The notes under the pieces are model-generated. The model did not search any database, was not told the DNA's origin, and worked only from the letters and a program-made list of their open reading frames with translations. The position numbers and the translations under genes are program-made. Source: a virus. Taken from it: 23,176 nucleotides of DNA. Below are positions 7,344 through 15,093 of this stretch, piece after piece. The DNA lies in IMG/VR virus record IMGVR_UViG_3300021197_000184, positions 1-23,176 of that record, one strand, 5' to 3'. Position 1 is the stretch's first letter. Each line of letters opens with the position of its first letter.

Positions 7344-7507
7344 AGAAGTTTAGCGTGACGTTTGTTGCTAAGGTAGATGACAACAACAATATTCTTTCCT
7401 CATACGAGGACAACCATGAGCAGGACATACATGACTTGGTTACAGATATTGTCTATGACATAGATGATGTAGAGATAGAGAACTTAAACGTGAGAGAGAG
7501 ACAATGA
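7340..7507 (+). CDS. Small acidic protein, function unknown
   Basis: A 55-residue frame (MKKFSVTFVAKVDDNNNILS...) joined to both neighbours by four-base ATGA overlaps, a strong sign that it is real. It reads as two beta strands (FSVTFVAKV), an acidic loop and a helix (DIHDLVTDIVYDIDDVEIEN). GAGGG lies a few bases before the start. The pattern resembles other short acidic phage proteins of unknown role. Confidence 0.65.
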   Translation: MKKFSVTFVAKVDDNNNILSSYEDNHEQDIHDLVTDIVYDIDDVEIENLNVRERQ

Positions 7508-7863
7508 TTACACAGGAAGACATAGATGCTTTTGCTGCTATGGCAGACGTTAACCCACAGGATTACTCCTACTGGGTTGAAGGTAAGATCGTAACAGAGG
7601 GAGAGACACGTCTAGTAGAGAACACACTAGGGTTAGTCGGTGAGGCAGGCGAGGTAGCTGAGAAGATCAAGAAGCTACTACGTGACTCAAGCAAGATTAA
7701 CCCAGATGATATTATTAAGGAGCTAGGTGACGTTGTGTTCTACGCTACTGCCTTAGCTAATTACTTTCACAGTGACCTCACAGAGGTACTGCAGACTAAC
7801 ATGGATAAACTAAACAGCCGTGCAAGACGTGGCGTTATTAAAGGATCAGGGGACAACAGATGA
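7504..7863 (+). CDS. mazG: MazG-like nucleoside triphosphate pyrophosphohydrolase
   Basis: A 119-residue all-alpha NTP pyrophosphatase. The metal-binding signature is E47-AG-E50 (GLVGEAGEVAEKIKK) and E73-LG-D76 (IIKELGDVVFY), the ExxE...ExxD pattern of the MazG superfamily. The ending RARRGVIKGSGDNR is typical of phage members. Proposed roles are removing non-canonical or excess NTPs and shaping the host nucleotide pool or (p)ppGpp level; the actual substrate cannot be read from the sequence. It is coupled by ATGA overlaps to the small gene before it and the ribonucleotide reductase after it, which ties it to dNTP metabolism. Confidence 0.9.
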   Translation: MITQEDIDAFAAMADVNPQDYSYWVEGKIVTEGETRLVENTLGLVGEAGEVAEKIKKLLRDSSKINPDDIIKELGDVVFYATALANYFHSDLTEVLQTNMDKLNSRARRGVIKGSGDNR

Positions 7864-9764
7864 GCAATCAATTACCAACAGACTACCAAGCATTCATTCA
7901 CAAGTCACGTTACGCCAAGTACTTTGATGGCAAGGGCCGTGAGTCATGGGGTGAAACAGTAGGACGTTATATGGATAACGTAGTACGTAAGGCTCTAGGT
8001 GGCGTAGACAACAGCTACATCAAGGATATTGAGCAGGCTATCGTAGGCCAAGAGATCATGCCATCCATGAGAGCTATGATGACAGCAGGCCCAGCGCTTG
8101 ATCGTGACAACACTGCAGGCTACAACTGTAGCTACCTACCCGTAGATGACCCTAAGTCCTTCGATGAGGCTATGTACATTCTCCTCTGCGGGACGGGGGT
8201 TGGCTTCTCCGTTGAGCGCCAGTTCATCAGCAAGCTCCCAGAAGTACCTGAGCTCTTCGAGAGTGAGTCTATCGTTGTCGTTAAGGACAGTAAGGAAGGC
8301 TGGGCTAAGGGGTTCCGTCAAGTTCTTGCACTCCTCTGGGCTGGTGAGATCCCTAAGTGGGACGTATCTCAGGTACGCCCTGCAGGTGCAAGGCTTAAAA
8401 CGTTTGGCGGTAGAGCATCAGGCCCAGCGCCACTTGTAGAACTATTTAACTTTGCTGTAGCTACATTCAAGGCTGCACAAGGGCGTAAGCTATCCTCTAT
8501 GGAATGTCATGACTTGATGTGCTTCATTGGTCAGATCGTAGTCGTAGGTGGTGTGAGACGTTCAGCTATGATCTCTCTGTCTAACCTGAGTGATGACCGT
8601 ATGCGTCACGCTAAGTCAGGACAGTGGTGGGAAACAGCTGGGCATCGTGCCTTGGCTAACAACTCTGTATCATACACTGAGAAGCCAGACATGGAAACAT
8701 TCATGCGTGAGTGGCTTGCACTGGTTGAGTCTAAGTCTGGTGAGCGTGGTATCTTCAATCGTGAAGCATCCAAGAAGCAAGCAGCTAAGTTTGGGCGGCG
8801 TGATCCTAACTATGAGTTTGGTACAAACCCTTGTTCTGAAATCATTTTACGTCCGTATCAGTTTTGTAACTTAACGGAGTGTGTAGTACGTGCAACGGAT
8901 AGCATTGAAGACCTTGAGCGTAAGGTAAAGCTTGCTACCATCTTGGGTACTATCCAGTCTACCATGATTAAGTTTCCCTACCTACGTAAGGTATGGCAGA
9001 ACAACACAGCAGAAGAACGGTTGCTTGGCGTGTCTATGACAGGCATCATGGACAACCCTCTTATGACAAACAAGAACGAAGGATTGGAGAAGACACTTGA
9101 GCATTTACGATCCATTGCTGTGGCTACTAACGCTGAGTGGGCTGAGTTGCTTGGCATCCCTGCTAGTGCTGCTATCAGCTGCGTTAAACCTTCGGGTACA
9201 GTATCACAACTGGTTGATTCTGCTAGTGGAATTCATGCTCGTCACAGCCCCTATTATATTCGTACTGTGCGTGGTGATAGCAAAGACCCACTAACAAAGT
9301 TTATGATTGATAAGGGCATCCCTAATGAGCCTTGCGTTATGAAGCCTGACTCTACTGTAGTGTTTAGCTTCCCTGTCAAGTCTCCTGAGCAGGCAGTCAC
9401 ACGTAACGATATGACAGCAGTAGAGCAGCTTGAGTTGTGGCTAACCTACCAGCGACACTGGTGTGAGCACAAGCCAAGCGTAACTATCTCAGTTCGAGAT
9501 TCTGAATGGCTTTCTGTGGGTGCATTCGTGTACAAACACTTCGATGAAATGTCAGGTGTGTCTTTCTTGCCACACTCAGATCACTCCTACCAGCAAGCAC
9601 CCTATCAGGACTGCACTAAGGAGCAGTATGAAGAGATGCTGGAGCTTATGCCTAGCAGTATTGACTGGGAAGAGCTTAACGATTACGAGAGTGAAGATAA
9701 CACAGTGTCTATGCAGACTATGGCCTGCTCTGGTGACAGCTGTGAGATCGTGGATCTAGTATGA
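7860..9764 (+). CDS. nrdJ: Adenosylcobalamin-dependent (class II) ribonucleotide reductase, monomeric type
   Basis: Reduces ribonucleotides to deoxyribonucleotides using a B12-made thiyl radical. Visible active-site residues: C90 (AGYNCSY) and C336 (QFCNLTEC) as the reducing pair, N323-P-C325-S-E327 as the radical cysteine with its Asn and Glu, and a C-terminal C623-SGDS-C628 shuttle pair. These match Lactobacillus leichmannii RTPR C119, C419, N406/C408/E410 and C731/C736; the 11-residue step between the radical and second cysteines is kept. At 634 residues it is about 100 shorter than RTPR, with some 54 residues missing between the first two landmarks. No ATP cone is seen. It starts within the mazG stop and its own stop overlaps the glutaredoxin start. 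Confidence 0.95.
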   Translation: MSNQLPTDYQAFIHKSRYAKYFDGKGRESWGETVGRYMDNVVRKALGGVDNSYIKDIEQAIVGQEIMPSMRAMMTAGPALDRDNTAGYNCSYLPVDDPKSFDEAMYILLCGTGVGFSVERQFISKLPEVPELFESESIVVVKDSKEGWAKGFRQVLALLWAGEIPKWDVSQVRPAGARLKTFGGRASGPAPLVELFNFAVATFKAAQGRKLSSMECHDLMCFIGQIVVVGGVRRSAMISLSNLSDDRMRHAKSGQWWETAGHRALANNSVSYTEKPDMETFMREWLALVESKSGERGIFNREASKKQAAKFGRRDPNYEFGTNPCSEIILRPYQFCNLTECVVRATDSIEDLERKVKLATILGTIQSTMIKFPYLRKVWQNNTAEERLLGVSMTGIMDNPLMTNKNEGLEKTLEHLRSIAVATNAEWAELLGIPASAAISCVKPSGTVSQLVDSASGIHARHSPYYIRTVRGDSKDPLTKFMIDKGIPNEPCVMKPDSTVVFSFPVKSPEQAVTRNDMTAVEQLELWLTYQRHWCEHKPSVTISVRDSEWLSVGAFVYKHFDEMSGVSFLPHSDHSYQQAPYQDCTKEQYEEMLELMPSSIDWEELNDYESEDNTVSMQTMACSGDSCEIVDLV

Positions 9765-9994
9765 GTTACGTAGTAGTAGGCACAGACAAGTGTGAGTTCT
9801 GTACTAAGGCAAAACACTTGCTAAGAGAGAAAGGGGTAGGCTTCACGGCCTACTCACTAAGTTCACAAAGTAGCAAATGGCTATTGACACTAATTAAACA
9901 AGCAGGTATGACTACCGTACCACAAATCTGGGACAGTGAGGGTAAGCACATAGGTGGTTACACGGATCTAACCAAACACCTTGAAAGGAAATAA
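9761..9994 (+). CDS. grx: Glutaredoxin
   Basis: A 77-residue thiol-disulfide protein with C11-EF-C14, the cis-proline loop TTVPQIW (T52-V-P54) and GGYTDL near the end, all in standard glutaredoxin positions. It overlaps the reductase stop by four bases (ATGA), so the two are made together. It is the obvious electron donor for the reductase's C-terminal cysteine pair. No thioredoxin gene is present in the window. Confidence 0.93.
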   Translation: MSYVVVGTDKCEFCTKAKHLLREKGVGFTAYSLSSQSSKWLLTLIKQAGMTTVPQIWDSEGKHIGGYTDLTKHLERK

Positions 9995-9997
9995 ACA

Positions 9998-10117
9998 ATG
10001 AACATACTCGCTATTTTTGTAATGTCTATCTTCTTATCACTGAGCATTGCTGAGGATAAGGCAGTTGAAGAAGTTGCTAAAGTTGAAGAGTCTGTCACTA
10101 TCACAGTAACAGAGTAA
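9998..10117 (+). CDS. 39-residue peptide with N-terminal hydrophobic helix
   Basis: A short frame just after glutaredoxin, with AAAGGAA about 10 bases before the ATG. The first 17 residues (MNILAIFVMSIFLSLSI) are a signal peptide or membrane helix. They are followed by AED and an acidic tail (AVEEVAKVEES) ending in VTITVTE. A cleavage after SIA would leave about 21 residues outside the membrane. A hairpin terminator follows 4 bases after the stop. Its position and ribosome site make it likely to be translated. No family is recognised; a membrane-acting or exclusion peptide is possible but unproven. Confidence 0.55.
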   Translation: MNILAIFVMSIFLSLSIAEDKAVEEVAKVEESVTITVTE

Positions 10118-10120
10118 GAC

Positions 10121-10155
10121 AAAAGGCTCAGCGTTACGGCGCTGGGCTTTCCTTT
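10121..10155 (+). terminator. Rho-independent terminator after the reductase-glutaredoxin genes
   Basis: An 11-base-pair stem (10123-10133 with 10140-10150, one G-U pair in the GC core and one G-U lower down) closes a six-base loop TTACGG. It is followed by TTTCCTTT. The T tract is broken by CC, so some read-through to the next gene is likely. Confidence 0.75.
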
Positions 10156-10179
10156 AACATGGGTAACAAAGGAAACATT

Positions 10180-10749
10180 ATGGTAAAAGATATAAATCCA
10201 AGAACAGGAAAACCTAAGTACTACGCAAAGGGCAATAGTGCAGAGATACAAAAAGAGAGAAACGTAAGAAGTAACCCAAGAAATAATCCGTTAGCTATGT
10301 ATGTTAATGGTAAATACATCTCACGTAAGCACCCTCTGTACAAACCAGGTAGGTATAAGACGTTTAATGATGCAGCCTTTGAGGGTACTTACAAACTAAG
10401 TGATGTCAAAGAGGGTTACGTATACGTTATAACTAATAAGGCATGGCCTGGTTGGGTTAAGATAGGTATGGCTGTTGATGTAGATGAACGTTTAAACAGT
10501 TTTCAAACAAGTAGCCCACACCGTGACTACATACTAGAACATTCTGTTGCATCTAATGATAGGCGTAAGTCTGAGAAAGAGGCTCACACTAGGGCGCTAC
10601 CTTTGTCTACTGACACCAAGGGTGAGTGGTTTAAACTATCAGTAGAACAAGCAATAACAATACTGGATAATCTGGATGAACAACATCGAACCGTTATCAA
10701 AGCCGACAAGAACCCGCAGGAAGACGAACTACAAGGGAGCCTCTTCTAA
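10180..10749 (+). CDS. T5orf172-type GIY-YIG nuclease-domain protein
   Basis: A 189-residue protein. Residues 79-151 carry the T5orf172/MUG113 branch of the GIY-YIG superfamily: GYVYVITN (79-86), VKIGMAVD (93-100), R104 in DERL, E134 in the SEKEAH helix and GEWF (148-151). The front 75 residues are basic and Lys/Arg/Asn-rich, apt for DNA contact. Such genes are often free-standing or homing-type endonucleases in phages. ATG 10180 is chosen because AAAGGA precedes it; an in-frame ATG at 10159 lies against the terminator without a site. It sits directly behind a terminator, looks richer in A+T than its neighbours, and its last 24 codons overlap phoH in another frame, all of which suggests later insertion. 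Confidence 0.8.
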   Translation: MVKDINPRTGKPKYYAKGNSAEIQKERNVRSNPRNNPLAMYVNGKYISRKHPLYKPGRYKTFNDAAFEGTYKLSDVKEGYVYVITNKAWPGWVKIGMAVDVDERLNSFQTSSPHRDYILEHSVASNDRRKSEKEAHTRALPLSTDTKGEWFKLSVEQAITILDNLDEQHRTVIKADKNPQEDELQGSLF

Positions 10750-11386
10750 GCCTACCTCTGGCATAGTACCTAAGACTGACAATCAGGGTAAGCTAATCAA
10801 TGCCATTGCCTCTAGTAAGCAGGTGCTAATACTTGGCCCTGCTGGTACTGGTAAGACTTACGTTACAGCTACATGTGCAGCAGACTTGTATACACTCAAA
10901 GAGATTGACAAGATTGTTATTACACGTCCTCACGTAGCTGTAGGTAAGGACATTGGGTTCCTGCCAGGTACACTAGAAGAGAAGGCACAACCATGGGCGT
11001 TGCCTGTGTTAGACGTACTAGTGAAACACTTAGGGCGTGGCGCTGTTGATACTGGTGTAAAGAACGGTAACATCGAAGTAGCTACACTAGCCTTGATGCG
11101 TGGGCGTAGCTTTGATGATGCTTTCATTATCGTTGATGAAGCGCAGAACATAGACATACCAGAGATCAAGATGTTGTTGACACGTGTGGGTGAAGGTAGT
11201 ACTATTGTACTCAATGGTGACATACAGCAGTCTGACTTGAAGGGTACGTCTGGTCTAGCCAAGATCATACACCTAGCTAAGAAGCATATGCTTGATGTAC
11301 CCGTGGTAGAGTTTGGCATTGATGACATTGTGCGTAGTGGTATCTGCGCTGAGTGGGTCAAAGTATTTATGAAGGAAGGTCTGTGA
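10676..11386 (+). CDS. phoH: PhoH-like ATPase
   Basis: A 236-residue P-loop ATPase. Walker A is GPAGTGKT (54-61), Walker B is AFIIVDEAQN (D154, E155), and VLNGDIQQSDLKG (178-190) is the sensor region typical of PhoH. The basic lead TRTRRKTNYKG is also usual for phage PhoH proteins. PhoH is very common in marine phages; its function is unsettled (RNA or phosphate-stress roles are proposed). The start at 10676 lies inside the T5orf172 gene (74-base overlap) and has no clear ribosome site, but no other ATG, GTG or TTG precedes the conserved region in this frame, so translation may depend on the upstream gene. Confidence 0.9.
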   Translation: MNNIEPLSKPTRTRRKTNYKGASSKPTSGIVPKTDNQGKLINAIASSKQVLILGPAGTGKTYVTATCAADLYTLKEIDKIVITRPHVAVGKDIGFLPGTLEEKAQPWALPVLDVLVKHLGRGAVDTGVKNGNIEVATLALMRGRSFDDAFIIVDEAQNIDIPEIKMLLTRVGEGSTIVLNGDIQQSDLKGTSGLAKIIHLAKKHMLDVPVVEFGIDDIVRSGICAEWVKVFMKEGL

Positions 11387-11586
11387 AGTTAGAACAAGAA
11401 GCGAAAGCACACGTAGAAGGTACACGCATTAAGTTCTATGATGAGTTAGCCCAACATGCAGAAGCACTAGAGCAACACATCAAGAATAATCTATGGCAGA
11501 GTGACGAGAGGAACAAAGCACTAGAGCATCTTATAGCTACAGTACTATGGGCAAGGCACTGTGTTAAGAAACACGGTACACAATAA
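11383..11586 (+). CDS. Small helical protein, function unknown (GTG start)
   Basis: A 67-residue protein starting with GTG at 11383, overlapping the phoH stop (GTGA). GAAGGAAGG lies 3-11 bases before. A further in-frame GTG at 11353 lacks a site. The sequence (KLEQEAKAHVEGTRIKFYDE...HAEALEQHIKNNLWQSDERN...) is almost wholly helical and charged, with alternating His/Glu/Lys. It resembles small phage helical-bundle proteins, with no named family. It is the last plus-strand gene before the convergent terminator. Confidence 0.65.
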   Translation: MKLEQEAKAHVEGTRIKFYDELAQHAEALEQHIKNNLWQSDERNKALEHLIATVLWARHCVKKHGTQ

Positions 11587-11590
11587 AGAA

Positions 11591-11624
11591 AAAGGGGAGC
11601 TTAGTGGCTCCCCTCTCTCGTTTT
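11591..11624. terminator. Bidirectional terminator between converging gene blocks
   Basis: A perfect 8-base-pair stem, AGGGGAGC (11593-11600) with GCTCCCCT (11607-11614), and loop TTAGTG. For the minus strand it is followed at once by TTTTTCTTTATT, a strong T run. For the plus strand CTCTCG comes before TTTT. It lies between the last plus gene (stop at 11586) and the last minus gene (stop codon at 11623-11625) and should end both transcripts, the minus one more firmly. Confidence 0.85.
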
Positions 11625-14600
11625 ATAACTTAGCTGACTCATCGTAGATCTCTTTGAGATACTCAGCGTACTCTATGAAGAGGTCTATCTCAGCGAAGTT
11701 GTAGTCCTCTAGTGATCCTGTTACACCATGCTGCTCTTTCATTATCCTAGCAGCCTCACGGCGGATCTCTTTATTGCCACCAGCCCTATTAGCTTTACTT
11801 GCTAGGCGTAGACGCATAGTCTCTGCACCACCATAGCCTTCTTCCATCAAGCCAGTGATCTCTTTCTTAGCATCCTTCATGACTTGCTTAAGCATACGGC
11901 GGCGTCCTGTTAGGTTCGCCTCCTTAAACATAGCGCTATTGATAAGCTGCTGTGTCTTACGCTCAAGTGCTGGTGCAAGCATACCATTGAGAGCCTTATC
12001 ATATGCAGGTATCTTGCTACGCTCATTAGCCTGCCAAGGAAACATCTCAGCCATAGAGTATGCCTTCTCAGATGCTGTGCGTCCTGGCTTCACAGTGATA
12101 CCAAAGATACGAGCAAAGGGGTTAGCATCATAGATCTCACCCTCACGTGTAGCAACACGAAGCTCCTCACCTGTGATACTATCTGTCTTATCAATGAATG
12201 CCTCAAGGATATTATCCACATACTTTGTAGCAGACTGGCTTAATACATTGATACCCTCTGCCTGACGTACATCCTTAGCAGTGTCTGTACCCATGGCAAA
12301 GCCAACGATCTTATTCACTGCATCTAGTGGACGTGTAGCACCAGCCAGTAAGTTACCCGCTATCTTATATCCACCCTCAAGTGATGCACCACGTGCGCCC
12401 TCATCAGCATTGAACATAATATCTAGTAGATTGTTAATGTCATTACCAAACTGTACGTCACGTGCAAGCTGGCCTACAGCTACCTGTGTGCCTAGCTCTT
12501 GGAGAAGTTCCCTTGGTACATCCTCGCCATTACGCTTCATATTAAAGATGCGCCCTGCTGCCAAGAACAGAGAGAATGGGAAGGTGTTACGAGCATCTAC
12601 AATAGTGCCACCACCTACTTCAATCTCATTGTAGGCTAGACCCTTCTCACGCCGCTCTGTGTCATACTCTGCTGCTGCATAGATAGCTGCAGTACCCACA
12701 GTCATACGAGCAAAGGCTTCACGCTCTGTAAGGTCTGTACCTTCCTTCTTAATGGTACGCTTCATGAACTTACCAAGCTGCTCAGGTGCAGCCAAAGGTG
12801 ACCACTGATATGCTGTAGCAAGTACGTTGTTAAAGAAGCGTCCAAAGGGTAGAATAGTACCTAAGCCAGGTGTGTTAGAGAACTTCTCTGCAAGACCAGC
12901 TGTTGTTTCAAGCAACTCACGTCCAACACCCTCTTGGTTCTTAGTATAGTCCTTAGAAAACACAGAACGTAGTGTACCATCAAGTGCAGCACCCAGTACA
13001 TCCTCATCAATAGACTGACCTGATACAAGGGCTTCCTTGAGAGTAATGTTCTTCTCAACACGTAGATACTTATCAAGCTCTGTCATGAACATCTGAGACT
13101 TAGTAAAGCTATCCTGTACACGTACACCAGTGATCTGATTAGCTGCTGTAGTAACAGCCTCAACGTTTCTAAACAGCTTACTGTTAGGGTCAATACCATA
13201 ACGCTTAGATGTACCCTCAACACCACCAGATAGTGTCTCAAATAAGATCTTCTGAATGTCACTGTTCTTATCCAAGAACTTCATGTACTCATCGTGAGTA
13301 GTGAAGGGGTCTAACAGGTTACGGATCTTCTGTCCCTGTATTGCAGTTAATGCACGTGCTTGGCGGAACGTTTCCTCTGCAGCCTTAGGGTTATACGCCA
13401 TCTGCCCCAGCCCTTTAACAGCTAGTGTAGATGAGTTAAACAAGTCAGCCATAGTCTGACCAGCGTAATACTGAGAGAAGCCTGCAATGTTCAATGCTGT
13501 TGTAGCAGGGGATGAAACAAGCAAGCGCTTCCACACAGACTGACCATACTTATACTTGTCAGACTTGTTCATCTTCCGTAGTTCTTCACCTACAGCTTCT
13601 TTAGCATCAATGTCTTCTACAGCTGCATCAATCTTATCCTTAGAAGCAACGATACCAGCGTCCAGAGTCTTGCGTACCTGAGACATAACGTTCAGGGTCT
13701 TACCTGCCTCGTTAATTCTCTTGGCAAGCATGTCACCCATCTTAACTTTAGAGCTACCTAATTCACCAAACTGAATACCTGAGTACTTTAACATACCCTC
13801 ATTGATACGGTTAAGCTCTTCCTCTGGGATGTAACGAACAACATTTGTGATCACATCTGAAATAGTCTTATTACGATCAATACCATAGCCAGAGTCTTTA
13901 AACACTTTAGCTAGACCGCCTGCACCATCTTCACCTAGCATAATGTTCTTGATAAGATCAGCTGGCATAGCATCTGCTGTGTAGGCACTACCCCTAGCCA
14001 CCTTCTCATTCCATGAGTCAACACTCTCCATGATAGCCTTGGCTGCTTTACTTGACTGCTCCTTGTTAAGGGTAGGTGCAGCCTCTTCAATCACAGCATT
14101 AGAGATCTTCTCTAGGGAAGAGCTAGTGTCCTCTAAGCCAGATGCACCACGGAACTTACCAAAGCCTAACTGTGCAGCACCAGCAACACCACCAAGTAGT
14201 GATGCAAAGCCTGTCTGCAGAGCGCTGTACTCTTCCTGTGCGCCTACTTCAAGCATGACATTCTGTGCCATAACATCCTGTAGTACAGCAGCAGTAGCGT
14301 CTAGTGCAACAGTCTGCTTTAGAGCAGTCTTAGAGCCTGCAGCGAACAGTTCTTTCTGTTGCATAAGCATAGCATCTTTAGCTAAGGCACGGCGTCCCTC
14401 AGTAGCTACACGCTTGGATACTTCATTGTATGCCTTACCTGCCTGACGGGTAGTCATACCCTTCTCAACAGCTCTACGTGCAGCCTCAATACCAGCACGT
14501 TCACCAGCCTCTTTAGCTGCAGCCTTAGTAGCGCCACTCTTAAGCGCTTCCCTACCAGCCTGACGTACAGATGCCTTGATGAGTTGCTTACCAGTAACAC

Positions 14601-15093
14601 TAAGACCAGCTGCACCAGCACGAGCAATACCACCAGTAGCTACACCAATGTAGTTTGTAGGATCAGATGCTGCAGCAAATACATAATCTTTAATACCATC
14701 TACTGCACCCATGATACCGTCATTGACAAATACGTTGCCTAGCTGGTCATACAGTTGGTATGCCTTAGCAGCCTTAGCCTTACGTCTATCATCTGCCTTA
14801 CTAATGAAGCGTACCTCACCAGCTGTCGATACAGTGTTAGCGTTGAAGTAACGCATATGATCTACGAAGTCTTCTACAAGAGTATCTTCATCTGTCTCTT
14901 GGTAGTCCACACCCTTACGCTCTACCATGTAGTCACGAATAGCTGTGGTGTATGCGTAGTTCTTCTTAAGGTCATCCTTCTTTAGGGTAGTACCTGGGTC
15001 TAGTGAGAATGTACTAGGGGTTTGTGCCTCAGGTGTCAGTGGCGTAGAAGACTTAAAAGCATTAAGCCGTGCTAGGGATTCTTCGTAGCTCAT
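11623..15093 (-). CDS. Very large internal virion / DNA-ejection protein candidate
   Basis: A 1156-residue protein, the longest in the window and last gene of the minus block. It is Ala-, Lys- and Glu-rich and mainly helical. Glycine/alanine hydrophobic stretches at about residues 128-165 (GIMGAVDGI, YIGVATGGIARAGAAGL) and near 295-310 (FASLLGGVAGAAQLGF) could enter membranes. A middle segment (IRNLLDPFTTHDEYMKFLDK) and the C-terminus (EIDLFIEYAEYLKEIYDE) are more globular. Size, composition and place next to other virion-type genes resemble the large internal proteins of podoviruses that leave the capsid to help DNA cross the cell envelope (T7 gp15/gp16). No lytic transglycosylase motif was found. 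The start overlaps the previous stop (TAATG) with GGAG 8 bases before. Function is inferred from layout. Confidence 0.82.
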   Translation of the reverse strand: MSYEESLARLNAFKSSTPLTPEAQTPSTFSLDPGTTLKKDDLKKNYAYTTAIRDYMVERKGVDYQETDEDTLVEDFVDHMRYFNANTVSTAGEVRFISKADDRRKAKAAKAYQLYDQLGNVFVNDGIMGAVDGIKDYVFAAASDPTNYIGVATGGIARAGAAGLSVTGKQLIKASVRQAGREALKSGATKAAAKEAGERAGIEAARRAVEKGMTTRQAGKAYNEVSKRVATEGRRALAKDAMLMQQKELFAAGSKTALKQTVALDATAAVLQDVMAQNVMLEVGAQEEYSALQTGFASLLGGVAGAAQLGFGKFRGASGLEDTSSSLEKISNAVIEEAAPTLNKEQSSKAAKAIMESVDSWNEKVARGSAYTADAMPADLIKNIMLGEDGAGGLAKVFKDSGYGIDRNKTISDVITNVVRYIPEEELNRINEGMLKYSGIQFGELGSSKVKMGDMLAKRINEAGKTLNVMSQVRKTLDAGIVASKDKIDAAVEDIDAKEAVGEELRKMNKSDKYKYGQSVWKRLLVSSPATTALNIAGFSQYYAGQTMADLFNSSTLAVKGLGQMAYNPKAAEETFRQARALTAIQGQKIRNLLDPFTTHDEYMKFLDKNSDIQKILFETLSGGVEGTSKRYGIDPNSKLFRNVEAVTTAANQITGVRVQDSFTKSQMFMTELDKYLRVEKNITLKEALVSGQSIDEDVLGAALDGTLRSVFSKDYTKNQEGVGRELLETTAGLAEKFSNTPGLGTILPFGRFFNNVLATAYQWSPLAAPEQLGKFMKRTIKKEGTDLTEREAFARMTVGTAAIYAAAEYDTERREKGLAYNEIEVGGGTIVDARNTFPFSLFLAAGRIFNMKRNGEDVPRELLQELGTQVAVGQLARDVQFGNDINNLLDIMFNADEGARGASLEGGYKIAGNLLAGATRPLDAVNKIVGFAMGTDTAKDVRQAEGINVLSQSATKYVDNILEAFIDKTDSITGEELRVATREGEIYDANPFARIFGITVKPGRTASEKAYSMAEMFPWQANERSKIPAYDKALNGMLAPALERKTQQLINSAMFKEANLTGRRRMLKQVMKDAKKEITGLMEEGYGGAETMRLRLASKANRAGGNKEIRREAARIMKEQHGVTGSLEDYNFAEIDLFIEYAEYLKEIYDESAKL

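Noticed and set aside
10159-10179. ATG 10159 as start of the T5orf172 gene
   Set aside because: It lies just after the terminator hairpin without a ribosome site; 10180 has AAAGGA upstream.
10930-11361. Minus-strand open frame of 143 codons opposite phoH
   Set aside because: Ser/Thr-rich antisense shadow of a well-recognised gene, with no ribosome site or family pattern.
14030-14446. Plus-strand open frame of 138 codons opposite the 1156-residue gene
   Set aside because: Antisense of an Ala-rich coding stretch; the Ala/Ser/Cys-rich product is typical of a shadow frame.
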